A DNA stretch of 64,000 bases from Bilabrum cf. latius (taxonomy: Eukaryota; Bigyra: Bicosoecida; Bigyra; Bicosoecida): positions 124,001 to 188,000 of the forward strand of contig OZ237739.1 in the NCBI GenBank assembly GCA_965178125.1. Direction: 5' to 3'. The notes below the pieces were generated by a model. It saw only the letters and a list, made by a program, of their open reading frames with translations. It made no database searches and was not told the DNA's origin. Shown in pieces: positions 22,007 to 33,600 of the stretch. Position 1 is the first letter of the stretch, and each line of letters starts with the position of its first letter. Made by a program: the position numbers and the translations under genes.

Positions 22007-25000
22007 ATGCTGCTGCTCCTGCTGCTGCTTGCTTCCATAAGTTACGTTGAACCAACCTTAGATACATGTGAAATGCAACTGTGGGGCCTATTACGGTCAA
22101 GACTTGATGATCAAGGTGCGGAGCTTGCCCGAGGTATTCATGTGTCCGCCAGTGCTCTTGACAGCCAAGCTTGTGAACACTTCATTTCGATCAACTCGAA
22201 CATGCACTCAAATTAGGTGAGTTTATATCTTGCGGGTTATCTGTGTGCGTTTATGCATTCACGGATTCATTGACGCGTACTTTGTAGTGCTCCGTGGCAA
22301 CCCTCGCAGACCTTGATCCGAGTACCATACTCTGCCGTTCTGGCAGTTGACAAGAACAATCCGATTGGGCCAATTGCAGAAAAACATAGAATTGCATAGG
22401 ACTGGTCTCTCGCGCTGATGATATTAGAAGAAAGGAATCTAGGCGAATCGTCGAGGCACGCTCGGTACCTAGGTTGGCTGGCCACTGACTAGAGTAAGCG
22501 CATCGGGGCGTGCTCTCCCGACACCACCTCTGCAGCAGCAGCAGTGGCACCGTAGACATCTTCCCTGGCGCCCGTACTTGCTTCTTTGGATCGACTAGAC
22601 GGCGAGCTGCACACCCATGCAGACCATGGCGAGCTGCAGCAAGCCGCGGGGCGTGTCGTGGGCGCCCTGTCCGTGACCCCCATGCATGCGATCTGCTGGA
22701 CGCCATCGCAGCTGTCCATGGTGCGGGGATCCAAGGCGGCACAAACCGCCGTCACTGCTGTAGTGGACTTTCTCCAGTTTGCGGCGAGCTCCGAATCGAT
22801 CGCCGAAGAGGCGGGCCTGTCGCCAGGGACCCTTGAAGCGTGCAAGCACGCGGCAGCGATCGCAAAGGAACTACTTGCGGTTGACGATGCCGATAGATAC
22901 GAAACGGCCATGCAAGCGCTCGAACAGATGCAGGAAGAGACAGACGGTTAGGGCTCGCGCGCCGCCCTTGTTCGGTGGGCCTACGCCACTGTGCACACGA
23001 GGGCCCTGGAGCTGAGTGAGCTAGGGGAGGATGCCACGGTGCTGCGTGGGGAGCCGCGTGCAAAACAGGCCAGGATCAATGGGCCAGAGAGCACTGACGC
23101 GCCAACACGGCTTGTGTTGGCCCCTCTGGCAGACTTGCTGCTGGGTGCTGGGGCGGTGGTAGGCGCCAGGTAGGTGCCGGTCAGTGCCGCTTTGTCTGTT
23201 TCGACGCGCGCTGCGCCCGCGCCTAGCGAGGAAGATGGCGGCTAGGATGCAGAAGATTCGAGTTATTTCATTGAGGTGCGGGCCGCTGGTCGCATCGCAG
23301 CGGCAGTTGGCGTTCCTGTCGTAGCAAGCCACGGCCAGTGGGCTAGCAACAGCGAGCTGCTTGCGACCACTGGCGCATCGCTGGAGGACAGCCCCCACGA
23401 AGCGCTGGACGTATACATGGAGGCACCATCGACGGACATGGAGCGCCGCAGGATGCAATCAGCATAGTTGAATAGGCGGCAGATGCTGCATAGGCTGCTG
23501 CAGGACGTGCGCGCGGTGCGGCAGCACCATGATTCAGGCACGCTGGCGCTGGAAGGAGCCTCGGCGCTTGGTGCGCAGGGTGCCCACCTCGAGGCCAGTG
23601 TTCTGCGCGTTCTTGCCAAAGGCATCGGGGCCGGCGACAGCTTGTCAGGCACGGGATCTGGATCTCGACCGGAGCTGCGCCAGCTCCTGCAGCACGAGCT
23701 CCGTGTACCGTCCTTCTGCCGATCTTGGAGCGCAGGGCATCCAGGCGGCGAGTCAGGCGCGTACTCCATTCGCAGAGACGACCCCGTACCCGTAGAGCTA
23801 TTGAATGCGGCCCGTATAGCATTCCTGGACTCGGAGGCGCTGGCTCACGAAGGCCTCGCCGTGCTGCTGGTGCGGCAGCAGGTGCTGCTGAGCGAGGCGG
23901 GCGAGCTCGGACTGGTCGCGATGGAGCCGCAGCACCTGGCGCAGGGGCCGCTCGCGATCGCCCGATTCATGAGTACTGAGGCGTACGCTGCGGCTCTTGA
24001 GATGGTGCAAGACACGGGTGCCAAGCTGGGGGCGCCTGGCATCGCTGTCGGGGTGGCTGCCGTGCTGCATCGAGTGCCGCTGGCTCGCGTGGCTGAGCTG
24101 GCTGCGTCGAGCGATACAGTCCAGGATTTCATCCGAGCCATCCACGGCGATGTCGGCCCCTGCCTGCGACCCGCACCGCTGGCCGTGTCTGCGAGCACTG
24201 AGGAGATGGCCTCGCGGCAGCTCCTCGCCGCACTGAGGGGCCTCGAGCAGCAGTATGCCGTGCATCTGCAGACTAGTGTGCCGGCCACGGAACTTTTGCA
24301 TCTGCACCCCGAGGCTGGGCTCTCTGCCAGCGATGAGGATCGCTTGGACGCAGGTGCCATGCATGAGCTGCGGGCCGCCTCGCACGATCTTGCGAGGCAC
24401 CTGCACCTCCTAGAGGAAGTGAGGGACATTGCAAGCGGATCCATGCACCACCATGTCCTTCAAGCCGTCGCCCAGCCTCCAAAGCAGCTGCACCAGTTGC
24501 ACTAGGTGCATGGATCGGGGCGGAGGCAGAGGGCTGCAGCCGCTCCGGCGAAACATTCGGGCCCCGCACCAGCTGACTACTTCGAGTATCACGCCGTCCG
24601 GGTCTTGCTGTCCGAAGTGACGGTGCTGGAGCGCAGCATGCGCGCGACCAGCACGATGCACGCGCTCGCCGAGAGCAGGCTGGAAGCGGTGGAGGCGCTT
24701 GATCGGGAGTTGCTCAACCGGGTGTAGCGTACGGTACTGCGGGCCATGGAAGAGCAAGCCGCGCAGCCTCAGGAGGATCAAGGTGCCTCGCGCGAGGGTG
24801 AGCACGACGCGAGGCGAGCGTAGACAGGGCACCATAGAGCTTCAGACGCGGGTGCAGTTGGACAGGGAGGTGCAGAGACGTTGGAGGTGCTGCCTGACGG
24901 GAGCGTGCGAGAGGTGACGGCGCAACGGGGTCCGCGTGGCGACAGTGGGCAATCGGACGGCAGGTCGGTCCAGCCACGGAACGATGATAATTCCAGGCCG

Positions 25001-25075
25001 GACACGAGGCAGGACGATGCCAGGCCTCGCCGCAGCATAGGCAGGCGGAGATTCAGAAGCGACCGATTCGGATGA
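22007..25075 (+). CDS. SET-domain protein, Rubisco-LSMT/SETD3-like
   Basis: Two exons, 22007-22216 and 22310-25075 (intron donor TAG/GTGAGT, acceptor CGCAG/ACC), 991 residues, TGA stop. In-frame TAGs include the last codon of exon 1, 22949, 23171, 23243, 23465, 24503, 24725 and 24821. The N-terminus MLLLLLLLASIS looks like a signal peptide. The split SET domain of LSMT-type lysine/histidine methyltransferases can be followed: LIRVPYSAVL, SLALMILEERNLGE, ALVRWAYATVHTRAL (residues ~285-300), LVLAPLADLLL (~340) and ASHGQWASNSELL (~410). The remaining 550 residues are helical and Ala/Leu/Glu-rich, like an expanded substrate-binding domain. The usual N-H motif after LAD and the catalytic Tyr of the Y-G-x-x-S-N motif (His here) are not conserved, so activity is doubtful. 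Confidence 0.7.
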
Positions 25076-25248
25076 GCACGCCGAGCAGCAATGGTCGATG
25101 GGTGGGGCAGGCGTCCCAAGCATGAGACGGAGCTCGGGCGCATCTAAGGGCAACACATGTCTGAATTGACCGCAACAAGAATGTGCCGTTCGTTAAAGTA
25201 CCACATCGTACCGGCAGACCCATCCATGACTCGATTCATGCATAAAGG

Positions 25249-25298
25249 TCATCCAGTCGCTGGACACTCCAGCAGCAGAGCTGTAGCAGGCTTGTCAT

Positions 25299-25330
<32 letters not shown>

Positions 25331-26979
25331 GCAGCTGTGGCTTCGCTTCCCTTGGCGCTGGGAGCAGCGCCAGGGCTAGCTGCACCATCGTCCACACTGC
25401 AGAGAGCCTCGATCGCTGCTGCGGCGAACACTTCCTGCAGTCCAATCTCGTACGCTCGAATTGGGACCAGCCTCGTCTCAGCTGTGCCGCTAGCTGTCGG
25501 CCTGCCCGTCGCATGTTCTGCCCCTGCACTGTCCTAGCATCCAATGTCAGCAGAAGAGCTGCTCTCATGTTTATCTGCAGCAGCACCGTCGGCCAGCAAT
25601 CTTTTTGCCGCAGCTGCAGTCCCAGCAATGACCCCAGCATCTGCCGCGCTGCACACTGCACCCAGCACAGTCTCCACAGTGTATCCCCCCGGGTCATTCA
25701 AGTTCACCGCCACTTCCCATCGCCCGCGCCCATGCGGGAGCGCCATACTCTCGCATCGGGGAACACCACCGCCCCGCTCGCTCGCAGCCCGCGCGATGCG
25801 CCTGCACACTGCGGGCAGTCGGCGGCGAGCACCAGCACCAGCACCAGCACCGGATGCGGACTACGAAGCTGCCCCAGAAATCGCCCCTACGGATACAGAT
25901 GCAGCCCCTTTCCCCGGCCCTGCATCGCGCGCACCAGCACCTTCCTAGGGAGCATATGCCTTGCTTTGCCAGCCCTGCGGCGCGTCGCCACGTTTTTCTA
26001 CTCCCGTTGTGGCCCGGCCGTCCCACACGTCCGCGTCCGCGAACTCGATGTTGAGGTTCGTGATCAGGGGACACGCGCCCACCACCACTGTGGGCTAACG
26101 GGCGTCTCGGCCTGCTTCTGAATCGATAGCTCTCCCCTTAATGGGGGGTTTGCCATGCTATCCACCGGCAGACGACGGCACGGTCCCATCCTGAAAGTAC
26201 CCGCGCATGCGTCGCCTAACCGACACGAGCGATTCACCGGTCGTGCTCGCCCACCCGTACATCTCACATCGACCCAGCGGAACTTGTCCAGAGCTTGCAT
26301 TGTTTGTCATTAATGCACTGGAGCCCCGCCCCTCGATGGCCTCGGCAATGAACCTCGCGATGGCTGCGCCCTCGCGCTTGACCACGCTCGCCTCTCGCTC
26401 CCCGATGGCATCCAGCCAGGACCACTGCGAGCTGGCGCTCGGCAAGGCGGGGCTATCTTTGCTTCTGTCGATCGCTGTTTCTATGTCGATCGTTCTAGCA
26501 AGATGCTATTTGGCGAGATTCCATGCTGTTCTGGCCGGTCCAGTTGCCTCAGGCGTGGATGACGTGCGTGCCGTCAAACGCACAGGCTGAACAGATATGT
26601 GATCAAGAAACGACACAGCTGGATGTACGGAGTCTTCTTTGGGACTAGAAATTGTGCGGGTGCTACTTGGCGCTATGCTGTAGCTCTCAAGTGAACGCTC
26701 AGCTCGGAGCACCTGATCAACTCCCTGTTCGGGCAAGGCAGGCTCCGGCCCCAGAATCTCGCGACTCAGCGACGCTGCTGCAGAGCGTATCGAAACAGAA
26801 TCTAGAGCGCCAATTGTGATTGACGTCCTGGCATAGACTGGATCTCTGAAGCTGTACAGCAAAGCTGCAGATTCCGTGGTGTTGCAACAGCGCATGGCAG
26901 AGCGGCGTATTCGTGCTGCCGTCCGAGCTCCACCGACAGACACATATAAATGTACCAGCCATCCAATTCGTAGTGTCAT
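25249..26979 (-). CDS. Formiminotransferase (FTCD N-terminal domain)-like protein
   Basis: 576 residues in one exon, TGA stop, in-frame TAGs at 26506, 26158, 26095, 25946, 25889 and 25537. It resembles the plant single-domain formiminotransferase-cyclodeaminase-like proteins: MTLRIGWLVHLYVSVGGA at the start, LLYSFRDPVYARTSITIGAL, SVHPAVSFLDHISVQP (family HPRxG...DHI), MYGWASTTGESLVSVRRRM, VVVGACPLITNLNIEF, and the strongest block CRRIARAASERGGG with SMALPHGRGRWEVAVNL. It lacks a cyclodeaminase domain. Ala/Gly/Ser/Asp-rich inserts separate the conserved blocks and the C-terminus carries an Ala run encoded by (GCT)n. The metazoan enzyme transfers a formimino group to tetrahydrofolate; the role of the plant-type proteins is uncertain. 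The ATG at 26979 gives the family-typical N-terminus. Confidence 0.75.
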
Positions 26980-27509
26980 TTCACGATAGACATGTTTGTT
27001 ATCTGCGCGGCGAAAGCCCCAGTGCAGCTGCATGCGATGCACCTGCACGAAACCCGAAAATGATCACTTAAACGTACATTCACGCAGTTATATGGCAACA
27101 ATGGCTCTGTCTCGGCGTTCATAGGTACTAAGACTGTATATGGATGCAATAAGGACGATACGGCGCGTGAGATCCCCGCGGTTGGGCGATACTATTTGTT
27201 GCATCTCCAGACTGTATCGGGTTGTTGTACAGAACCATCGATGCTTCGCTCCCTGCAGGTATTCCATGGCGATTCTAATGCACTCAAGATGAGTATGCAG
27301 CAAGCCAGGTAGATGTTTGAGGCAAACCGAAATGTCGAAGACGAGGGACAGATTGGTGAGGCCATGCATGCCAATGGACCGTGGCAGCACCCGTAGCAAC
27401 CTCGTCACTGGCCAAATTTGCTTATAGATGCGCCATTTTCGCAGACTCTGCTATTTGTGAAGGCTAGGATGGAGTTGCATTTTTGAGCCAGCACATAGTA
27501 CAGGGCAAA
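26980..27509. other. Intergenic between divergent genes
   Basis: A 530-bp AT-richer interval between the formiminotransferase-like start and the small plus-strand gene. A 106-codon minus-strand ORF lies here (27088-27408) but has no coding character I trust. Presumed divergent promoter. Confidence 0.45.
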
Positions 27510-27794
27510 ATGGAGAAGGAGAATACGTATTCCATCAAGGTTGAGCCGCACCATGGCATGGGCGAAGACCAGGACGCAGATGACGACCTCGCCGCGTTCG
27601 AATCAAGCAGTCCAGACGTGCGAGACAGCGGCCCGCACACGAGCACGCTGCACATCCGCTCCGCCCAGGATAGCCTGAAGCCACTGCCGGAGGAGGACGG
27701 CTGCTGCGGGGGGCACCACCACGACGGAGACGGGGAGGGGCATGGGCACAGCCACGGGGGAAGTGCAAGTAGCAGCACAGAGGGGCGATAGTAA
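27510..27794 (+). CDS. Small acidic, His/Gly-rich protein, unknown
   Basis: 94 residues from the ATG at 27510 (MEKENTYSIKVEPHHGMG). I do not recognise a family. Acidic N-terminal half (GEDQDADDDLAAFE), then a segment with TSTLHIRSAQDSLKPLP, then CCGGHHHDGDGEGHGHSHGG, which could bind metal. A Ser-rich end follows. Its last sense codon is TAG (27789) immediately followed by the TAA stop (27792), so it ends Arg-Gln. It could be complete or one exon of a longer gene. Confidence 0.45.
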
Positions 27795-27990
27795 AGCTGC
27801 TTCCTTCCATTTGCAATGAGTGTACAGACGAGTTCACGTTCACAGAGTGCAAGCAGCCACCGCAACCGCAACCGCCACCGCTACCGCAAGTGTTCTAGTC
27901 CACCCTAACCCGCTGCAGCATCCCACCTGGCTGTGCTGCTGTAGAGCAGAGCCCAACTAAGAAAGCTCCTAACTCTCATGTCCCGCCTGC
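27795..27990. other. Short intergenic before the 55-bp repeat array
   Basis: 196 bp with a short run of CAACCGCAACCGCCACCG-type simple repeats near 27860. Nothing else recognised. Confidence 0.4.
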
Positions 27991-28384
27991 ACCCTCGGTT
28001 CTTCTCCTCTTGGCCACAGGGCCCTCAGGATGCCCCCCCACGCCCACCCTCGGTTCTTCTCCTCTTGGCCACAGGGCCCTCAGGATGCCCCCCCACGCCC
28101 ACCCTCGGTTCTTCTCCTCTTGGCCACAGGGCCCTCAGGATGCCCCCCCACGCCAACCCTCGGTTCTTCTCCTCTTGGCCACAGGGCCCTCAGGATGCCC
28201 CCCCACGCCCACCCTCGGTTCTTCTCCTCTTGGCCACAGGGCCCTCAGGATGCCCCCCCACGCCCACCCTCGGTTCTTCTCCTCTTGGCCACAGGGCCCT
28301 CAGGATGCCCCCCCACGCCCACCCTCGGTTCTTCTCCTCTTGGCCACAGGGCCCTCAGGATGCCCCCCCACGCCAACCCTCGGA
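27991..28384. repeat. 55-bp tandem repeat, about seven copies
   Basis: Units start at 27991, 28046, 28101, 28156, 28211, 28266 and 28321, with a partial eighth at 28376. Each reads ACCCTCGGTTCTTCTCC, then TCTTGGCCACAGGGCCCTC, then AGGATGCCCCCCCACGCCC. The units are near-identical; a C-to-A change (CGCCAACCC) marks two junctions. The period is not a multiple of three, so a read-through frame cycles every 165 bp; all three plus-strand frames stay open through the array. The end of the minus-strand gene (TGA at 28300) lies inside it. Confidence 0.95.
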
Positions 28385-30489
28385 CACGCCTTCTCGTTGT
28401 CCCTGCCCCCACCTGCGCGACAACCAGAACTAGATTCACCTGGGGGCTAGGAAGCTCCCACGGGCTTCAAGTCGGGTGGAAGTGTTCCATGCTGCTGCTG
28501 CTGCTCTGTGGTCTAGAACCCTGTGCTACTGCCGCTACGCACCCCTGCCCCTGCCCCTCCTCCTGCTCCGGCTCCTGCTCCTGCTCCTGCTCCTGCCCTC
28601 ATGGCGCTGGCTTCACTGCGATTCAGGGTCTACAGGAAGCTGGTCAGCCGACCAACAGCTCCACTAGCGGACTGCTACCGGCTGGTCCGGCCATCTGATC
28701 CAGAGCATGCCACTGCCACTGGACCGCTGGTCCTCGTCGTCATCGCCGTAGTGCTCGCTTCGCACGCTGACGAAGCCGAACTTGCCGCAACACTGTTACC
28801 TTTTGATGCTTGCTATGAAGCAACTTGTTCCCTGGCTTGAGGTACGGTCTAGCGCACGACCGCCTACTGGCTCAGGAGGTACTGGAGGGCAGCACCCTCG
28901 GCTGCCCGTGCAGCCGCGTCGTCGTTATCCGCGATGCCCGTGTCGCTTGTCCATCCGCGTGCAACTCTTGGGGTGCCTGGCTGATCTGCAGTTGAATTTA
29001 AGGTTCCGCCAAGCGGCTGCATCGCCGCATGCCCACTCATTCTTGCCATGGCCATCGAGGCGGCGGCCACCGCGGCCCTTGCTGCTGCCGTGGCGGGGTC
29101 CTAGTCATCGTCACACTGGGCCTCTCCTTTCGCTGCGCCTGTCTCTGTCTTTGCTTCTGCTTTGTGGCCGCTGGGAGCTGACCCCGCTTGCACGCCCACC
29201 TGTTGACTTGAGGTGGAGGGTACGCCCGACAACGACGACCCGGTTGTGCTCGGTGGCAGCCCCCCGCTGCTGGTCGAGCTGAAGCCGCTATGGCCCCCAC
29301 GGGAGGTTGCCAGGCCCCTAGCCCAAGGAGTCAGCTGCAGTGCACTGCTGTGCGCGGGTGGGGACAGACCAGCCAAAACGGAGCTGGGTATTGAAGGGGT
29401 GAAGAGCGGGGGCGGTCGCTTGGATTGCAGAGACAAGCCTGTCGAGGATGATGACGAGCTCGAAGATGAGGAAGAGGCATTCTAGCCACGTCCACTTGTC
29501 ATTCGATCGCCGCAATCACTGCTTCCACTCTCGTCTCCATCGCGTTGTAGAATACTTGAGTCGGCGGCTGCAGCCGCAGCCTCTCGCTACGGCCCGATCG
29601 AGGTATACGCCCTAATCGCCGCGATCTGCTGCATGCTGCGGGGCTCCAAAAGACTTGGCCTGTGTTCGGACGGGACTTCCTGCATGGCAGCAATCCCATG
29701 CTAGGCACTGCTCGAGCCACGAGTCATGGCACTTGAGCCGGCAGCGCTAGCAGCAGCTGTAGCAGCACCTGCCGCAGCCGTAGGGCCAGGACCACCGCGA
29801 GCTATTCTACTCTCCGATTGCGCCACTATCCCTGCTAGGGCCACTGGGTTCATGGGCTGCACAGTCCGAAGGAGGGCGAGGATGCCCTGAGTGGAGAGGC
29901 ACAGCGGCGCTCGGCCGCCCAGGGCACTTGCTTCGGCCTCTGCTCGCTTCGAGTACTTGCCCCGCATGACTTCGCCCTAGATTGCCGGCGTATAGATCTA
30001 GAGAGAGTAGTTGAAAAACGCTCCCGGTTGGTCCAGCACGCACCACATCTGCAGCAGGTCGCGCGGCTCGACCTGGCACGATTCTCCCGGTCGCACGTGC
30101 TGCAGGGTCGACCCAGCCGCTGCTGGAGATAGAGCAACACTCAGGGGCTCAGACTTCAATTTGAGTATCCACCTATCGAAATGGTTCCCCAAGTACGGCA
30201 CCCTGCGAGCTGCAGCTGCTCTCCTTGACACTGTGTCTTGCGCACCGTCCTGCAAGTGAATCGCTGCGTCCGCCTCCTTTTCACTTTGAGACAGCCTCTT
30301 GGCCTCTAATCGTCCCAATAATCGTATTCTCGGTTCTACCTGCTCCTCAAGAACAACGTATATCATACCGAAGAACTTGCGACTGTTTGAAACGTCCGCG
30401 TCCGAGCATCGAATTGCGAAGCTTCCCTCCCCGCCAGCAAACGAACATCGGAGCAAATGCTGCTGCATCTACTGCTACATGGTACTCAT
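28300..30489 (-). CDS. Unrecognised protein with low-complexity C-terminal half
   Basis: 729 residues in one exon if TAG is Gln; an in-frame TGA lies just upstream of the start and the end is a TGA inside the 55-bp repeat. The start MSTMQQQMQQHLL contains two TAGs within a Gln/Met run. The first ~190 residues look like a folded domain (RKFFGMIYVVLEEQVEPRI, YLGNHFDRWILKLKSEPLSV, LLQMWCVLDQPGAFFNYSL, IYTPAI then GEVMRGKYSKRAEAEASA). A segment with QGILALLRTVQPMNPVALAGI follows. The rest is Ala/Ser/Gly-rich with a Ser run and a Gly-Ala run, and ends in a basic nuclear-signal-like KRRRTEGG. I could not match it to a family. The C-terminal ~190 codons after the TAG at 28864 are less certain than the N-terminal domain. 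Confidence 0.55.
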
Positions 30490-30670
30490 CTCATTGTCGT
30501 GCGCTTCTCATGCTTTATACCGATCTGAATCGTTACAACTTGCGTCTACTTTTTCGTGCTCGGTTCTGTCGACCATCGTACAGTGCAGTGCACCTTCCTC
30601 TGCGGGAACGCGGGGAAGCTTTTCACGTCCGACCAAGGGTCTGTTAGTGGATTTCACACGAAATCGTGCG
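30490..30670. promoter_or_regulatory. Short divergent intergenic region
   Basis: 181 bp between the start codons of the minus-strand gene ending at 28300 and the plus-strand membrane protein gene. It is AT-richer than its surroundings. A shared bidirectional promoter is inferred; I see no specific motif. Confidence 0.4.
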
Positions 30671-33600
30671 ATGGAAGCGGTTTTAAACTAGACTGAAATT
30701 GTCGGCCAGGCGCGAGAGGAGCTATTGGAGGCATGGTGGCGCTTACAGACCATGTTTCTATCGCAGTCCACCCATGTATCCGTGATTGACTCACCCAGAG
30801 CACTAGGGTCCATGCTACTGGCTGCAACCCTGCTTCCTATGATGTTATTGCTACCAATGATTCTCGCTGGGGGGTTTATCCCATTTCGAACCGTCACTCG
30901 TTTCTTTGACGAAGGGAGCGGGCCAGACTGCTGCTGCAGGCTATACGTGTGCCACAGTCAAAAGATGGCGAACGTTAGGCAGCGATGTCACGCCGGGTGT
31001 CCAAAATGGCTATGTTGGATATTTGAGGCGCTCTGTTGTTGCGGACGTCCCCAGGGATGGCGAAATTTGTGCTGGTTTGGAGTACTGTGTTGCGATCGTG
31101 GAGGGCGGTGGGCTCTCGCTGAGCGCCGCAAAAGCGGTTCTCGCAGCGAGCCCGTGTGGTCGATGATCCTGTGCTACGCAGGCCGCACCATCCAGTTCGA
31201 GCACTGGGTCGTGTCCAGCATATCCGAGTACGGCTCCCCGCGAGGCACCACTGCCGCCAAGCTGCTCATCGGCATGTCCATCGCCGTATCGTGCCTCGGA
31301 ATGGCCTCCGTCCTGCTGAGCGACCATAACTCTGAAAATCATACGTAGCATGGTCGATCATATCGCGATCTCTCTTGCCACGGACTCAAATCGGTGGGCA
31401 GAGGGCATGCGCCACTGGGGGAAGCTGGGGCAGGCCCAGGCGCAATGAGGGCACACCAGGCGTCTGAACTCAATATTGCGAAATAGAATACGTCTGAGGT
31501 GAAGTTCTTGGCCCCGCTGCACGAGATGGCCTCATTGGAGCTCGGATGTACCACTCCCACGCCAAGCACTGGCCAGGTGGCACCTGAGGGCACGGGCACT
31601 CCACAAGGCGATGGGGCTGCCGGTGAGGTGGCACCTGAGGGCACGTGCACTCCACAGGGCGGCGGGGTGGGGGCGGTGGACAGCAGCGAGTAGAGCCTCA
31701 AAGAATGTCGCGCGCCTGATAACCATCCCCCAGCTGCCGACAGAGCGTTTTGGTTCTGGGCCTACCGCCCCATGATGCTGATCGCCTTCGGCTGCCTCCT
31801 CTTCGTCGGCCTGTACGAGATCAATAATGACGCCGTGCCGATTTTCGACGCGCTGCACACTCTCGGTGCCATCGCATACGTCGGCCTGTCCACCACCGCG
31901 CTGCTGCTCGAGGCTGGCATCCGCGAGAGCGCAGTCTGGGTGCACGGTACCGGATCCCAGGGTGGCGTCGAGATGCAGGGCCTGCTATCTGGCATCTCGG
32001 GTCAGGACGTGGTTGTTGGTCGTGCCGTTCATGCGCTGGCCGCGCTGACACTGCTGCTTTTCCTGCTGTTCTGCGTGCTGAATGCGCTAACGGGAAGGTA
32101 CTGCGAAGGCGTGGACGATCGGCTGAAGCTGGGTTTCGCTCGCACGCAGGGCAGGCACTTTGTGAGGCTCGCCTGCATCGAGACGACGTGCGAGTACCGG
32201 CCACCCAAGGAGATATACCACCCCCAGGGCTCACTTGGCGTGTTGCTGGCCGCCCGTCGGCTGGTAGAGCACGTCGGGTCGCTCGGGCTGGACAATGACA
32301 GCACGGTAAGCAGGATCGTGGCGAGGCAGGTGGTGCGGCTGTCTGACGAGGGGCTGAGGCTCGCCCGCCGATTCGGGTCGGATTGGGTGAGGACTGACGG
32401 GGTCCCGAGGCTGGTGCTGACTCTTAGCGACTGGGGCCGAGGCAGCCGCACACAGCCCTCGAATGTCGCGCGGGGCGGGCGAGGGTCACGGGGCGATCGT
32501 TCGAGCGGCGCCACTGCAGGTACAGCCAGCGAGCAATCCGTGGAAGCCGACTCGAGCCAGGCCATGGAGTCGCCACGAGTGCATGGATCGAACCCTGAAG
32601 CCGCGGCGCTCGACCGTCAGGATCGTTCCGATCTGGTCGCCAAGGCACCCTCGGCATCTGCGTGCGCTCGCGCCCAAAAGGTGCTCAGCACCAGAACCAC
32701 GAGCGTCACCCCCGACGGAGGCGGCATCATGCATGCCCTGAACCCGGTGCTGTGGTGCTGCTGCAGCTGCTGCTCGGTGCGCATGCGTTATGATGCTGGG
32801 CTTGTGTACGCAGTCAATCCCGAGCTCATCCTGAAGGAGGCAGGCGCAGGTGGTTCGCCCCGAGCACTGTGGCTGTCAGATCTGCCCTGCTTCTCCTTCC
32901 CCGGTGACTCGCTGACGTGGCGGAAGCCGGTGTGGTGCGGAGGCCGGCCGCTACCAGGGTCGGCTCGTCGGCGGTTCGGAGCGGCGTGGGATGCCGGTGG
33001 GCCGCAGCAGCGCTGCAGAGCGTGCTGCTGCGGGCTGGGGTCAGAGACGAGGGACGGGGCGAGGGCCAGCTGGGAGGAGCTGGGCGTGCCCGACGTGGTG
33101 TGGAGACCTGGAGACCAGGTGTTCACGGGAGACCGGTTCTGGATCGCGAACGCAGACATGCACGCGGACACAGACACGGACGCGGGCTGGGGCCTTGTGG
33201 GGCTGCTGAAGCGGGAGGTGGAGCTGCTTCGTGACGAGGCAAGGGCGGGGCCCTCGCTCGCTGTGGAGCCTACGTACGAGGTGCGCGCTTTGTACGGGCG
33301 CGAGCAGTGCGTGCGGTGGATCAAGTGCGAGGGCATGCCGCAGGACGAAGACGACGGGGGCGACGAGCACGGAGATGAATCACCTGTGGAATCCCGCGAG
33401 GCAGCGTTCGGTGAGAGCTCGGCTGGAAGGCAGTTGACGGCGCCATCCGCACCGTCGATGCAAGTGTACAACAGCAGCAGCAAGCGCACGGCCAAAACAT
33501 CGACGGTGGAACCGGTGGCTGTGGCGGGTGTGCCCACGCGCGGAGAGATGCTGCCAGTGCCCGGGGGCCTGTTCCCTCCTCCCGCCAGCCGAGCGAGTGC

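Noticed and set aside
27585-27615. tRNA gene suggested by a B-box-like GTTCGAATC
   Set aside because: No A box, no acceptor-stem pairing that I can find, and it lies inside the small ORF.
27991-28384. CRISPR-like array
   Set aside because: The repeats are head-to-tail with no unique spacers, in a eukaryotic genome; it is a minisatellite.
30425-30480. Plus-strand string NEHRSKCCCIY resembling a PP1 inhibitor motif
   Set aside because: It is opposite the start of the minus-strand gene, the surrounding ORF has no further similarity, and the flanking residues do not fit; likely chance.
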